Source: Microvirga aerophila
GTDB lineage: Bacteria; Pseudomonadota; Alphaproteobacteria; Rhizobiales; Beijerinckiaceae
DNA length: 64,000 nt
Direction of reading: 5' to 3'
NCBI RefSeq assembly: GCF_003332305.1
Contig: NZ_QOIO01000026.1
Location: 1-64,000 of the forward strand
Position numbers and translations under genes: made by a program. The notes beneath the pieces are model-generated. The model made no database searches and was not told the origin of the DNA. It saw only the letters and a program-made list of their open reading frames with translations. Shown one piece after another: positions 54,521 through 64,000 of this stretch. Position 1 is the stretch's first letter; every line of letters begins with the position of its first letter.

Positions 54521-55951
54521 ATGAGCCAAGCCGCTCTGAAGAGCGCGAACGACGCGCACGATTATATCGTCAAAGACATCAGCCTCGCCGAGTTCGGCCG
54601 CAAGGAGATCTCGATCGCCGAAACCGAGATGCCCGGCCTGATGGCGGTTCGCGAGGAATACGGCCCGAAGCAGCCCCTCAAGGGCGCCCGCATCGCCGGC
54701 TCGCTCCACATGACCATTCAGACAGCGGTTCTGATCGAGACCTTGAAGGCTCTCGGAGCCGATGTCCGCTGGGTGTCCTGCAACATCTACTCCACCCAGG
54801 ATCACGCCGCCGCGGCGATTGCGGCTGCGGGCATTCCGGTCTTCGCCTATAAGGGCGAGACCCTCACCGAGTACTGGGACTACACCGCCAAGCTGTTCGA
54901 CTGGCATGGCGGCGGCGTGCCCAACATGATCCTGGACGACGGCGGCGACGCCACCATGCTGGTCCATCTCGGCCTGCGCGCCGAGCAGGGCGACGTGGCG
55001 TTCCTCGAGACGCCCGGCGCGGAAGAGGAAGAGGTTCTGTTCGCCCTGATCAAGCGCCTCCTCCAGGAGAAGCCGAAGGGCTGGTTCGCCGAGGTCGCCA
55101 AGTCGATCAAGGGCGTCTCGGAAGAGACCACCACGGGCGTTCACCGCCTCTACATCATGGCCAAGGAAGGCAAGCTTCTGTTCCCGGCCATCAACGTCAA
55201 CGACTCGGTCACCAAGTCGAAGTTCGACAACCTCTACGGCTGCCGTGAGTCGCTCGTGGACGGCATCCGCCGCGGCACGGACGTGATGATGGCCGGCAAG
55301 GTCGCCATGGTGGCGGGCTTCGGCGACGTGGGCAAGGGTTCGGCCGCTTCGCTCCGTCAGGCCGGCTGCCGCGTGCTCGTGTCCGAAGTCGATCCGATCT
55401 GCGCCCTTCAGGCCGCCATGGAAGGCTATGAGGTCACGACCATGGAGGACGCGGCTCCCCGCGCCGACATCTTCGTCACCGCCACCGGCAACAAGGACGT
55501 GATCACCCTCGACCACATGCGCGCCATGAAGGACCGGGCGATCGTCTGCAACATCGGCCACTTCGACAACGAGATCCAGGTTGCGGGCCTCAAGAATCTC
55601 AAGTGGACCAACATCAAGCCGCAGGTCGACGAGATCACGTTCGCGGACGGCCACCGCATCATCCTGCTGTCGGAAGGCCGCCTCGTGAACCTCGGCAACG
55701 CCATGGGTCACCCGTCCTTCGTGATGTCGGCCTCGTTCACGAACCAGACGCTCGCCCAGATCGAGCTGTGGAACAACGCAGGCAAGTACGAGAAGAAGGT
55801 CTACACCCTGCCCAAGCACCTGGACGAGAAGGTGGCCTCGCTGCATCTCGATAAGATCGGCGTGAAGCTCACCAAGCTGCGCCCCGATCAGGCCTCCTAC
55901 ATCGGCGTCAGCGAGACCGGTCCGTTCAAGCCGGATCACTACCGCTACTGA
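54521..55951 (+). CDS. ahcY: Adenosylhomocysteinase
   Basis: 476 aa. Hydrolyses S-adenosylhomocysteine to adenosine and homocysteine, clearing the product inhibitor of methyltransferases. The NAD-binding loop [18 protein letters not shown], the substrate-site [16 protein letters not shown] and the C-terminal KPDHYRY are diagnostic. The ATG at 54521 follows the palindrome at 54410-54447; a terminator follows at 55979-56006. Confidence 0.97.
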   Translation: MSQAALKSANDAHDYIVKDISLAEFGRKEISIAETEMPGLMAVREEYGPKQPLKGARIAGSLHMTIQTAVLIETLKALGADVRWVSCNIYSTQDHAAAAIAAAGIPVFAYKGETLTEYWDYTAKLFDWHGGGVPNMILDDGGDATMLVHLGLRAEQGDVAFLETPGAEEEEVLFALIKRLLQEKPKGWFAEVAKSIKGVSEETTTGVHRLYIMAKEGKLLFPAINVNDSVTKSKFDNLYGCRESLVDGIRRGTDVMMAGKVAMVAGFGDVGKGSAASLRQAGCRVLVSEVDPICALQAAMEGYEVTTMEDAAPRADIFVTATGNKDVITLDHMRAMKDRAIVCNIGHFDNEIQVAGLKNLKWTNIKPQVDEITFADGHRIILLSEGRLVNLGNAMGHPSFVMSASFTNQTLAQIELWNNAGKYEKKVYTLPKHLDEKVASLHLDKIGVKLTKLRPDQASYIGVSETGPFKPDHYRY

Positions 55952-55978
55952 TCGCCCGTCGACGATCAAACCCTTGAG

Positions 55979-56006
55979 AAAAGCCCGGCAATGCCGGGCT
56001 TTTTTC
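55979..56006 (+). terminator. Terminator of ahcY
   Basis: AAGCCCGGC (55981-55989) pairs with GCCGGGCTT (55993-56001), a 3-nt loop, then a run of T. It lies 29 nt after the stop. Confidence 0.92.
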
Positions 56007-56320
56007 TTGCGCAAGGCCAGACGTCCCATCCGAATCGGCGCGATTTCCGCCGCGCGAAATAAGCCTGACGCAAGGTTAGTGGCCGATTGTCCACAGGTTC
56101 TCCAAAGGAAGCTTAAGAGGGCCTTAACCCTCTTTCTGGCGGAGTCATCGGTGGTCTATTGTGAACGCGAATCGTCCGGCGTGTCGGGTTTCACAAACCG
56201 TGCCGGCAGTTCCGTTCATGCGTAACCGAAAACCCCTCTGCGGCGATCGAAATCCGCCGGGGCAAGAACATTTTTGGCTCTTTTTCAAGAGCTTCCAACG
56301 ACCGGGAAGGACAGCGCGGC
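56007..56320. other. Region upstream of divL
   Basis: About 310 non-coding bases that should include the divL promoter. No repeat or small gene is evident. Confidence 0.4.
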
Positions 56321-58882
56321 ATGGCCGAGGCCACGGAGCACAAGGGCGCAGACGAGACGGCGGGAATTCTCGCCGCGGCCCGGGCTCCCCTGGCGTTCAC
56401 CCTGCTGGCGGGTACGTCCTGGCCGGCGCTCGCCGCCGACGTCACCCTCCCGTTCACCAAAGAAGCCCTGGATTTCTTCGGATTCCTGCAAAGCTACAAC
56501 CTCCACAACGCCGCCTCTTTCGGCATTTTCTTAGGGTTGGTGGCTTTCTCGACCACGACCGCCCTGATGCTGCTGCAGCAGCAGCGGCGCTCCTCCCGGC
56601 GCGAGCGGGCCTTGCGGGCGGAGCTCGCCGCGTTGCGCGGCGCCGATGACCTCGCGGCCCTGCTCATGGGCTCGGAGCGTCAGCTCCTGGTGAGCTGGCA
56701 GGGGCGGGACGGCGAGCCGCGATTCGAGGGCGATCCGTCCATCGTGGCGGACGGCGCTCCGGCCAAGCGCGCCTTGGCGTTCGGTGCATGGCTCGCGCCA
56801 AGCGACGCCGCCGCTGTCGAGGCCGCTCTCGAGCAGTTGAAACAACGCGGCGAAAGCTTCCGGCTGACGGCCAGGGCGCTTGCCAACCGGTTCATCGACG
56901 TGGAAGGCCGCACCATGGGCGGCCGGGCGATCCTGCGGCTGCGCGACATCACCGGAGACCGGTCCGAACTGCTGAAAGCGCGCTCGGACCTTCTGGCGGC
57001 CCGAGGCGACCTGCGGTCGATGACCACGCTTCTCGATGCGGTCGCCTACCCGCTGTGGATCCGCGATGCGGAGAACAGGCTCGTGTGGGCGAACCAGGCT
57101 TATCTGCGCTCCGTCGAGGCGTCCGACCTGGACGACGCGGCAAGCCGCTCCCTGGAGCTGCTCGACCAGCAGACCCGCGATGAATCGAAACGCCAGCGCA
57201 TGACCGGCGGAACGTTCACAGCCCGCGTCACCGCCTTCATGGCCGGCCAGCGCGCCGTGCTCGACGTGGTCGAGCGGCCGACAGTGGGCGGCAGCGCCGG
57301 CATCGCCGTGGACGTATCGGAACTCGAATCGGTCCGCACCGACCTGCAGCGCCAGATGGACGCTCATGTGCGCACCCTCGACCAGCTGCCGACGGCGGTT
57401 GCGATCTTCGATGCCAAGCAGCACCTCATCTTCAGCAACGCGGCCTATCAGCGCCTCTGGAATCTCGACCACGCATTCTTAAGCTCGCGCCCGACGGACA
57501 GCGAAGTGCTTGATCGTCTGCGCGCCGGGCGCAAGCTCCCGGAGCAGGCCGATTTCCGCGCCTGGAAGGCGGATTTCCTCACCGGCTATCAGGCGGTCGA
57601 GCCCCAGGAAATCTGGTGGCACCTGCCGGACCGCCGGACCCTGCGCGTCGTCATCAACCCGAATCCTCGGGGCGGCGTGACCTACCTGTTCGATGACGTG
57701 AGCGAACGCTTCGAGCTGGAATCGCAGGTGACGGCATTGACCCGCGTGCAGAGCGAGACCCTCGACACCTTGAAGGAAGGCGTTGTGGTGTTCGGCTCGG
57801 ACGGACGGCTCAAGTTGCACAACCGCGCTTTCGCGGACATGTGGAGCCTGCCGTCCGACCTGCCGGCCGAGCACCCGCATATCGACGTGGTCATCAAGGC
57901 CTGCCGACTGCTGGCTCCGCGCGAAGAGCCGTGGATCGACATTCGCGGCGCAGTCGCAGGGCTTGCGGACATGCGCATGGGTCTCAGCTGCCGCATGGAG
58001 CGTCGGGACGGCTCCGCGGTCGATTGCACCGCGCAGCCCCTGCCGGATGGCGCGACGCTCCTGACCTTCATCGACGTGACCGCAAGCGTCAGCGTGGAGC
58101 GCGCTCTGACCGAGCGCAACGACGCGCTGGAGCGGGCTTCGCGCCTGCGCGACGAGTTCGTGCACCACGTGTCCTACGAGCTGCGCTCGCCGCTGACCAA
58201 CGTCATCGGCTTCACGCAGCTTCTCGGCGACGAGACGGTGGGCGCGCTCAATCCACGCCAGCGGGATTACGCGGATCACATCATGCGCTCCTCGGCGGCG
58301 CTTCTGGCGATCCTCAACGACATTCTGGATCTGGCATCCATCGACACCGGCTCCCTGGAACTGGTGCCGGAGATCGTCGACATCCGCTCCACCATCGAGG
58401 CCGCCATGCGGGGCCTCGAGGACCGGCTCACGGAATCCACCCTTAACGTGATCATCGACGCGCCGGACGACATCGGCTCCTTCGTGGCCGACGGCAAGCG
58501 CATCCGGCAGATCCTGTTCAACCTCCTGTCCAACGCGGTCGGGTTCTCAGGCCCTGGCCAGACCATCCAGGTCAGCGCCCGGAAGACAGGCGGCGAAGTG
58601 ATCTTCACCGTGAGGGATCAGGGACGCGGCATGCCGCCCGAGATCAAGGCCCGCATCTTCGACCGGTTCGAGAGCCACACCCTGGGGACGCGCCATCGCG
58701 GCGTTGGCTTGGGACTGTCCATCGTCCGCTCCTTCGTGGAGCTCCATGGCGGCCGCATCGACGTATCCTCGGAGCCCGGCAAGGGCACCACGGTCACCTG
58801 CGCGTTCCCGAACGAGCGGATGGAATCGCCGTCGGATGGCCGTTCCGCGCAGAATGCGCTACCACCGATCGCTGCCGAGTAG
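56321..58882 (+). CDS. divL: DivL-type sensor kinase with a tyrosine in the H-box
   Basis: 853 aa. Membrane segments near the N-terminus (about 22-40 and 68-88), PAS-like domains through about 100-580, then a HisKA region FVHHVSYELRSPLTNVIGF in which the phospho-acceptor position is tyrosine (Y619) instead of histidine. The ATPase domain is intact (NLLSNAVGFS, RDQGRGMP, GVGLGLSIV). A Tyr at this site is the hallmark of DivL, the cell-cycle regulator that interacts with DivK and CckA in Caulobacter. It lies 8 nt before the tsaE fusion. Confidence 0.92.
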   Translation: MAEATEHKGADETAGILAAARAPLAFTLLAGTSWPALAADVTLPFTKEALDFFGFLQSYNLHNAASFGIFLGLVAFSTTTALMLLQQQRRSSRRERALRAELAALRGADDLAALLMGSERQLLVSWQGRDGEPRFEGDPSIVADGAPAKRALAFGAWLAPSDAAAVEAALEQLKQRGESFRLTARALANRFIDVEGRTMGGRAILRLRDITGDRSELLKARSDLLAARGDLRSMTTLLDAVAYPLWIRDAENRLVWANQAYLRSVEASDLDDAASRSLELLDQQTRDESKRQRMTGGTFTARVTAFMAGQRAVLDVVERPTVGGSAGIAVDVSELESVRTDLQRQMDAHVRTLDQLPTAVAIFDAKQHLIFSNAAYQRLWNLDHAFLSSRPTDSEVLDRLRAGRKLPEQADFRAWKADFLTGYQAVEPQEIWWHLPDRRTLRVVINPNPRGGVTYLFDDVSERFELESQVTALTRVQSETLDTLKEGVVVFGSDGRLKLHNRAFADMWSLPSDLPAEHPHIDVVIKACRLLAPREEPWIDIRGAVAGLADMRMGLSCRMERRDGSAVDCTAQPLPDGATLLTFIDVTASVSVERALTERNDALERASRLRDEFVHHVSYELRSPLTNVIGFTQLLGDETVGALNPRQRDYADHIMRSSAALLAILNDILDLASIDTGSLELVPEIVDIRSTIEAAMRGLEDRLTESTLNVIIDAPDDIGSFVADGKRIRQILFNLLSNAVGFSGPGQTIQVSARKTGGEVIFTVRDQGRGMPPEIKARIFDRFESHTLGTRHRGVGLGLSIVRSFVELHGGRIDVSSEPGKGTTVTCAFPNERMESPSDGRSAQNALPPIAAE

Positions 58883-58890
58883 GATCGGCG

Positions 58891-60465
58891 ATGGTGAATG
58901 GATTGGCCCGCATGTCCGACGAAGATGAGGCGCAGGACCTCTGGATCGTGACCCTTCCGGATCACGAAGCGACGGAGCGTCTTGCTCGAATCGTGGCCGA
59001 AGAGCTCAAGCCCGGCGATCTCGTCACGCTTTCGGGGGGCCTCGGCGCGGGCAAGACCACCCTGGCGCGCGCCCTCATCCGCGCGCTGGCGGGCGACCCG
59101 GAGCTGGAGGTTCCAAGCCCGACCTTCACGTTGATGCAGGTCTATGACGGCTCTCGTTCTCCGATCGTGCACGCGGATTTCTACCGCCTGTCGGGCGGCT
59201 ACGAACTGGTCGAGCTCGGCTGGGACGAGATGACCGAGAACGCCGTCACGCTGGTCGAATGGCCCGAGCGTGCGGACGACGCCCTGAGGGAAGAGCGCCT
59301 CGACATCGCTCTCGACATTGCACCCAGCGGCGGCCGGGTCGCGACGCTCTCGGCCACGAGGGCATTCCTGCCCCGCCTCCTGCGGCTCAAAGCCTATCGC
59401 GGCATCGTCGAGCGCTGCGGTTGGGCGGATGCGGTGCGCAAGCCGATGCCCGGAGACGCATCCGTCATCCGATCCTACGAGCGCCTTGTGAAGCCCACGG
59501 GCGAAACCGCCCTGCTGATGATCTCGCCTCCCCGTCCCGTCGGCCCGCCGGTGCGCCGCGGCAAGCCCTACACGACGATCGCGAAACTTGCCGAGACGGT
59601 TCATGCTTTCGTGGCCGTGGACCGGGGCCTGCGCTCGCTGGGGCTCAGCGCGCCCGAGATCTACGGCGAAGACCTCGAGACCGGCCTGTTGCTGATCGAG
59701 GATCTCGGTTCCGAGCCGGTCATCGACGCAAACGGCCCAGTCCCGGAGCGATACGCCGAGGCGACACGGGTCCTGGTGCACCTCCACGGCACAGTCTTGC
59801 CGCAGGTTCTGCCCGCCGCGGAAGGCCATGACCACTCCATTCCGCCCTACGACCTGGAAGCGCTCCTGATCGAGGTGGAGCTTCTGGCGGACTGGTATGT
59901 GCCGCACATCATCGGCAATCAGCTGTCGGGATCCGCGCGGGCGGAATTCGTCAATCTCTGGTCGGAGGTTCTGGGCGAAATCATCGCCGCGCCCACCACC
60001 TGGACGTTGCGCGACTTCCATTCGCCCAACCTGATCTGGATGCCCGAGCGGGAAGGCCTGCAGCGGGTCGGCATCATCGACTTCCAGGACGCGGTGCTGG
60101 GCTCGCCCGCCTACGACGTGGCGTCCCTCCTGCAGGATGCGCGGGTGACCGTGCCGCCGGAACTGGAACTCAAGCTCATCGGGCTCTACGCCCGCGAGCG
60201 CAAGCAGTTCGACCGTAACTTCGACGTGGCGGCCTTTGCCCGCGCCTATGCGATCATGGGCACGCAGCGCGCCACCAAGATCCTCGGCATCTTCGCCCGG
60301 CTCGACCTGAGGGACGGTAAGCCGCATTACCTCAAGCACCTGCCGCGCATCGAAACCTATCTTGCCCGCAACCTCGCCCATCCGGCGCTGGCAAAGCTGA
60401 AGGGTTGGTACGAGCGCTATCTGCCTCGCCTCATCCCCGTGGACGACACGCCCCCCTCTTCTTAG
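58891..60465 (+). CDS. TsaE-AmgK fusion: t6A synthesis ATPase and amino-sugar kinase
   Basis: 524 aa. Residues about 20-160 are TsaE (P-loop GGLGAGKTTLARAL, then PSPTFTLMQVYD and LVEWPER), needed for tRNA t6A modification. Residues about 180-524 are an aminoglycoside-phosphotransferase-fold kinase matching AmgK (LLIEDLGSEPV, WTLRDFHSPNLIW with the catalytic Asp, IIDFQDAVLGSPAYDVASLLQ), which phosphorylates MurNAc/GlcNAc at the anomeric carbon in cell-wall recycling. MurU, the next enzyme, follows after 11 nt. The fusion is seen in several alphaproteobacteria. Confidence 0.92.
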   Translation: MVNGLARMSDEDEAQDLWIVTLPDHEATERLARIVAEELKPGDLVTLSGGLGAGKTTLARALIRALAGDPELEVPSPTFTLMQVYDGSRSPIVHADFYRLSGGYELVELGWDEMTENAVTLVEWPERADDALREERLDIALDIAPSGGRVATLSATRAFLPRLLRLKAYRGIVERCGWADAVRKPMPGDASVIRSYERLVKPTGETALLMISPPRPVGPPVRRGKPYTTIAKLAETVHAFVAVDRGLRSLGLSAPEIYGEDLETGLLLIEDLGSEPVIDANGPVPERYAEATRVLVHLHGTVLPQVLPAAEGHDHSIPPYDLEALLIEVELLADWYVPHIIGNQLSGSARAEFVNLWSEVLGEIIAAPTTWTLRDFHSPNLIWMPEREGLQRVGIIDFQDAVLGSPAYDVASLLQDARVTVPPELELKLIGLYARERKQFDRNFDVAAFARAYAIMGTQRATKILGIFARLDLRDGKPHYLKHLPRIETYLARNLAHPALAKLKGWYERYLPRLIPVDDTPPSS

Positions 60466-60476
60466 AGCTTGATCCT

Positions 60477-61202
60477 TTGTCCCACTCGTCCCCGCAAAAA
60501 GCCATCGTTCTCGCCGCCGGGCTGGGCAAGCGCATGCTGCCGATCACGGCCACCATGCCCAAGCCCCTGGTCAAGGTCGGCGGCCGGAGCCTGATCGACT
60601 TCGCCCTCGATCGACTGCACGAGGCCGGCATGGAGACCGTGGTGGTGAACGTCCATCACTTCGCTGACATGCTCGAGGCCCACTTACGCACACGCAAAAT
60701 GCCGCAGATCGTGGTGTCGGACGAGCGCGACGAGGTGCTGGAAACGGGCGGCGGCGTGAAGAAGGCGCTGCCGCTTTTGAGCGATGGTCCCTTCATCACC
60801 TTCAACTCCGATTCCATCTGGGTTGAGGGACAGGAGCCCAACCTCAAGCGCCTGGTTTCAGCCTGGGATCCGGCCAGAATGGATATCCTGATGCTTGTGG
60901 CGCCTTTGGAAACAAGCGTCGGCTACGAGGGACGGGGCGATTTCAGCATGGATCAAGATGGCCGCCTACGTCGCCGCAAAGGCGACGAGACGGCGCCGTT
61001 CGTCTATGCGGGCGTTGCGATTGTAAAGCCGGAACTCGTGGACGGCAGCCCCGAGGGGCCGTTCTCGGCCAATCTTTTCTACGACAAGGCCATCGCCAAG
61101 GACCGACTCTACGGCTTGCAGCTTGACGGTCAGTGGCTGCATGTTGGTGAGCCGCAGGCCATAAAGGTGGCAGAGGAGCGCCTGGCCGCCAGCCTGCGGT
61201 GA
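60477..61202 (+). CDS. murU: MurNAc/GlcNAc-1-phosphate uridylyltransferase MurU-like
   Basis: 241 aa. The nucleotide-transferase motif AIVLAAGLGKRMLPITATMPKPLVKVGG is at the N-terminus, with FNSDSIW in the metal site. It converts the AmgK product to UDP-sugar. The frame starts best at the TTG at 60477, as no ATG or GTG lies near the conserved start. Order amgK then murU is the known recycling pair. Confidence 0.9.
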   Translation: MSHSSPQKAIVLAAGLGKRMLPITATMPKPLVKVGGRSLIDFALDRLHEAGMETVVVNVHHFADMLEAHLRTRKMPQIVVSDERDEVLETGGGVKKALPLLSDGPFITFNSDSIWVEGQEPNLKRLVSAWDPARMDILMLVAPLETSVGYEGRGDFSMDQDGRLRRRKGDETAPFVYAGVAIVKPELVDGSPEGPFSANLFYDKAIAKDRLYGLQLDGQWLHVGEPQAIKVAEERLAASLR

Positions 61203-61212
61203 GGGTTTTTGA

Positions 61213-64000
61213 GTGTCGCGTATCGTAACCAACGTCTTTTCCATTCCGCCGGGCGGCGCGTTCCTGCCCACCCTGGTGGATTCGCTGATCGACGGCCGCC
61301 TCGTCGGCCCATTGCCGGATGATCCGGCGGCTCTCAGCGATGTGACGATCTATGTGCCGACCCGACGCGCCACCCGGGCGCTGATCGCCCTTCTGGCCGA
61401 ACGAGGCGGCGCCAAGGCGCAGCTCCTGCCGCGCATCGTGCCTCTCGGCGAAACGGATGAAGCCGAATTCGAGCTGACGGGCCTCGAGGGCACGCCGCTC
61501 GAGGAAGCCGCCTCCTTGAAGCCGCCGATCCCGCCCCTGGAGCGCCGCCTCATCCTGACCCGCCTCGTCCAGCGCTGGTCGGCGGAAGTGGACAGGAGCC
61601 TGTTGCAGCTCGGTCCCGGCGTTCCGTTCATGGTGCCGGCCTCGCCCGCCGATGCGGTGGGGCTGGCGGGCGATCTCGAAACCCTCATGGATGCGTTCAC
61701 CACCGAGGGCATCGACTGGCATGCCCTGGAACTCGCCGTGGATGCCGATTACTCCGAATATTTCCGCATCACCCGGCATTTCGTGCAGATCGCCAGCGAG
61801 AACTGGCCGAAGATCCTGCTCGAACGCCAGGCCAGCGACCCGGCGCAGCGGCGCGGCGCGCTGATCGAGGCCGAGGCCCGGCGCCTCACCCGCGAGCGCC
61901 CCGCGAACCCGATCATCGTGGCAGGCTCCACCGGTTCGGTGCCGGCCACCGCGAACCTGATGGCGGCAATTGCGCGCCTGCCGAAGGGCGCTGTGGTGCT
62001 GCCCGGGCTCGACGTGGATCTCGACGAGGAAAGCTGGGCCACCATCGGCGGCATCGGCGATGACGAGACGGATCCCGTGCACGGCCACCCGCAGGCGAAC
62101 CTGCGCCGCCTTCTCGACAAGCATCTGCGCGTGAAGCGCGCCGAGGTGACAGTCTTGGGCGACGTTCCCGAGAAGGCGCGCGCCCGAAACCATCTGCTCT
62201 CGGAGGCGCTGCGCCCGGCGGACACCACCCATCGCTGGTCCCTCATCGCCCCTGCCGACAGGCAGGCCATGGCCGCTAAAGGCTGCGAGGGGCTCACTGT
62301 CGTGGAAGCGGCGGACGAGCGCGAGGAGGCGCTGGCCATCGCGGTGGCCTTGCGGGAAACCATCGCGCATCCCGGCCAGACCGCCGCCCTCGTGACGCCC
62401 GACCGGGCGCTGGCCGCTCGCGTGACGGCGGAACTCGCCCGCTGGGGCCTGTCGGTGGAGGATTCGGCCGGCATTCCACTTTCCGACACGCCCGCCGGCC
62501 GCATGGCGCGTCTCGCGGCGGAGGCGGCGGCGGACGATCTACGGCCAGTACGCGTCCTCGCGCTCCTCGCCCACCCCCTCGTACGCCTCGGCCTGCCGCG
62601 CGCTACCGTCGAACAGGCCGCCAGTGTTCTGGAAATTGGCGTGCTGCGCGGTCCCGCGCCGGCGCAGGGGATCGAGGGCATCCGCACCACATTGGCGATC
62701 CGTCGCACCGAGAAGGACCACCGCACGCCGCGGCCCCGGGCGCGCCTCACCGATGCTGATTGGGACTTGGCCGATGAGGTGCTGCAACGGCTCGGGATGG
62801 CGTTCGATGGCTTTACGCCCGCCGTGCATGGCGAAGGCGCGCTCGATCTGAAATCGCTGACGGAAGAGCACCGCCGCGCCGTCGAGATGCTGTGCGCGTT
62901 GCCGGACGACGCGGAGGCGGAGGAGCAGGACGCTTCCGTCGAGGCACTCGCGGCCCTTTTCGACGATCTCATCCTGTCGCAGACCGGCAGCATCGAAGGC
63001 CGCTTCGTCGATTATCCGAGTTTCTTCACGGCGCTCGCCAAGCAGCGGACCCTGAGCCCGTCGCCCCGCGCAACCCATCGCCGCCTCAAGATCCTAGGTC
63101 TTTTGGAAGCGCGTCTTCTGTCGGTGGATCGCGTCGTTCTCGGCGGCCTGGATGAGGGCACATGGCCGCCGCGCACGGTGACGGATGCGTTCCTCAATCG
63201 ACCCATGCGCAGCCGCGTCGGCCTTGCGCCGCCGGAGCGCCGCATCGGCCAGACGGCGCACGATTTCGTTCAGGCGCTCGGTACCCACGACGTGGTGATC
63301 ACCCGGGCGCAGAAGCGCGACGGCTCGCCCATGGTGCCCTCGCGCTTCCTGCAGCGCCTCAAGGCTTTCACGGGCCCCGAGATCTGGGGCCGCATGGTGA
63401 AGGCGGGCGAGCGGTACCGGGCGCTTGCGCGCCACCTCGACACGCCGCAAGCCTCACCGCCCCTGCCGCGCCCACGGCCGAAACCCGACCCAGCCCTGTT
63501 CCCGCGCACCCTCAGCGTCACCGAAATCGAGACGCTGGTGCGCGATCCGTACTCCATCTTCGCGCGCCATGTCCTGAAGCTCGATGCGCTCGATGCCATC
63601 GCGACCGCGCCAAGCGCCGCCGATCGTGGCACGATCATCCACGACGTGCTGGGCGGATTCGCCGAAGCCTACCCGAAGGCCCTGCCCGTTCATGCGCAGG
63701 AGGACCTGCTCTCACGTGGGGTGGAAGCCTTCGCGGAGATCGCCGAGGCCTATCCGGAACTCTACGCCGAGTGGTGGCCGCGCTTCACGCGGCTTGCCAC
63801 CGACTTCGTCGTCTGGGAACAGGGGCGTCGTCCGGATCTCATCGAGGTTTTTGCCGAGCGATCCGGCAAGCTGCCGATCCCGCTCAGCGATGGCACGATC
63901 TTTACGCTTCGCGCCCGCGCGGACCGGATCGAGCAACGACGGGACGGCGGCTTCACGATCATCGATTTCAAGACCGGGCAGCCTCCCGGCCTGCGCGAGG
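61213..64000 (+). CDS. addB: Double-strand break repair protein AddB, incomplete at right edge
   Basis: 929 codons are visible from a GTG at 61213; the stop lies beyond 64000. The N-terminus has SIPPGGAFLPTL in place of a helicase Walker A, then TIYVPTRRATRAL and VVLPGLDVDLDEESW. Near the right edge are LSVTEIETLVRDPYSIFARHVLKLD and IIDFKTGQPPG, the AddB-type PD-(D/E)XK nuclease motif. With AddA (not in view) it processes double-strand breaks for RecA. Confidence 0.92.
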   Translation, partial: MSRIVTNVFSIPPGGAFLPTLVDSLIDGRLVGPLPDDPAALSDVTIYVPTRRATRALIALLAERGGAKAQLLPRIVPLGETDEAEFELTGLEGTPLEEAASLKPPIPPLERRLILTRLVQRWSAEVDRSLLQLGPGVPFMVPASPADAVGLAGDLETLMDAFTTEGIDWHALELAVDADYSEYFRITRHFVQIASENWPKILLERQASDPAQRRGALIEAEARRLTRERPANPIIVAGSTGSVPATANLMAAIARLPKGAVVLPGLDVDLDEESWATIGGIGDDETDPVHGHPQANLRRLLDKHLRVKRAEVTVLGDVPEKARARNHLLSEALRPADTTHRWSLIAPADRQAMAAKGCEGLTVVEAADEREEALAIAVALRETIAHPGQTAALVTPDRALAARVTAELARWGLSVEDSAGIPLSDTPAGRMARLAAEAAADDLRPVRVLALLAHPLVRLGLPRATVEQAASVLEIGVLRGPAPAQGIEGIRTTLAIRRTEKDHRTPRPRARLTDADWDLADEVLQRLGMAFDGFTPAVHGEGALDLKSLTEEHRRAVEMLCALPDDAEAEEQDASVEALAALFDDLILSQTGSIEGRFVDYPSFFTALAKQRTLSPSPRATHRRLKILGLLEARLLSVDRVVLGGLDEGTWPPRTVTDAFLNRPMRSRVGLAPPERRIGQTAHDFVQALGTHDVVITRAQKRDGSPMVPSRFLQRLKAFTGPEIWGRMVKAGERYRALARHLDTPQASPPLPRPRPKPDPALFPRTLSVTEIETLVRDPYSIFARHVLKLDALDAIATAPSAADRGTIIHDVLGGFAEAYPKALPVHAQEDLLSRGVEAFAEIAEAYPELYAEWWPRFTRLATDFVVWEQGRRPDLIEVFAERSGKLPIPLSDGTIFTLRARADRIEQRRDGGFTIIDFKTGQPPGLRE

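Noticed and set aside
1..64000. CRISPR arrays or prophage modules
   Set aside because: No regular short repeats with spacers, and no capsid, terminase or tail genes were seen; the only mobile parts are at the left end.

Overview
The window is high-GC alphaproteobacterial chromosome. The block ChvI-ChvG-HprK-EIIA(Man)-HPr-AhcY-DivL-TsaE, together with glutathione-dependent formaldehyde oxidation, OxyR-linked catalase, MinCDE and typical intergenic palindromes, points to Hyphomicrobiales (Rhizobiales), most likely a Methylobacteriaceae/Microvirga-type organism. The taxon is an inference from gene content and synteny; no search was run.

Region 1 (1-2040) is the edge of a mobile island. It holds the 5' end of an IS3-type transposase, the C-terminal remnant of an M48-type metallopeptidase that the element has cut, and a complete tyrosine integrase next to the 3' end of tRNA-Arg(CCG). 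The island should continue to the left, outside the window. Region 2 (2041-7200) has a few hundred empty bases, an orphan minDE pair, two DUF2382 stress proteins around a small exported protein, and a cold-shock protein. Region 3 (7200-20900) carries a DUF4399 exported protein, a cyclase fused to an FGE-like domain, a YnfM-like MFS carrier, RlpA, a membrane-anchored degenerate SNase-like protein, the complete minCDE operon (second minDE copy), a TAXI binding protein with a coiled-coil partner, and a TSUP permease.

Region 4 (20900-31800) is redox, sulfur and C1 metabolism: cysteine synthase divergent from a thiosulfate-type YeeE transporter, oxyR-frnE divergent from a catalase, an MBL thioester hydrolase divergent from frmA-frmB, two hypothetical/TerB-like proteins and a NUDIX hydrolase. 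Region 5 (31800-39700) has a stand-alone SIR2-like protein, AmpG, and a xylose module (SDR xylose-dehydrogenase-like, xylG, xylH, xylF and a divergent ROK repressor with two candidate operators).

Region 6 (39700-50400) is core housekeeping: polA, a GST, a class II amidotransferase, a NhaD-type antiporter, an LhgO-like oxidoreductase, pckA and hugZ. Region 7 (50500-64000) is the conserved regulatory block chvI-chvG-hprK-EIIA-HPr, a near-perfect 38-nt palindrome, ahcY, divL (tyrosine in place of the phospho-acceptor histidine), a TsaE-AmgK fusion, murU and the start of addB, which runs off the right edge.

Main points of interest: a 302-bp identical tract shared by two minD genes 10.5 kb apart (gene conversion); an IS-cut M48 gene at a tRNA-Arg island edge; a cyclase fused to an FGE domain without the catalytic cysteines; a coiled-coil protein with look-alike modules at both ends next to a permease-less TAXI protein; a stand-alone SIR2 protein; paired ROK-type operators; and the ahcY palindrome. 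I found no CRISPR array, rRNA or complete prophage.
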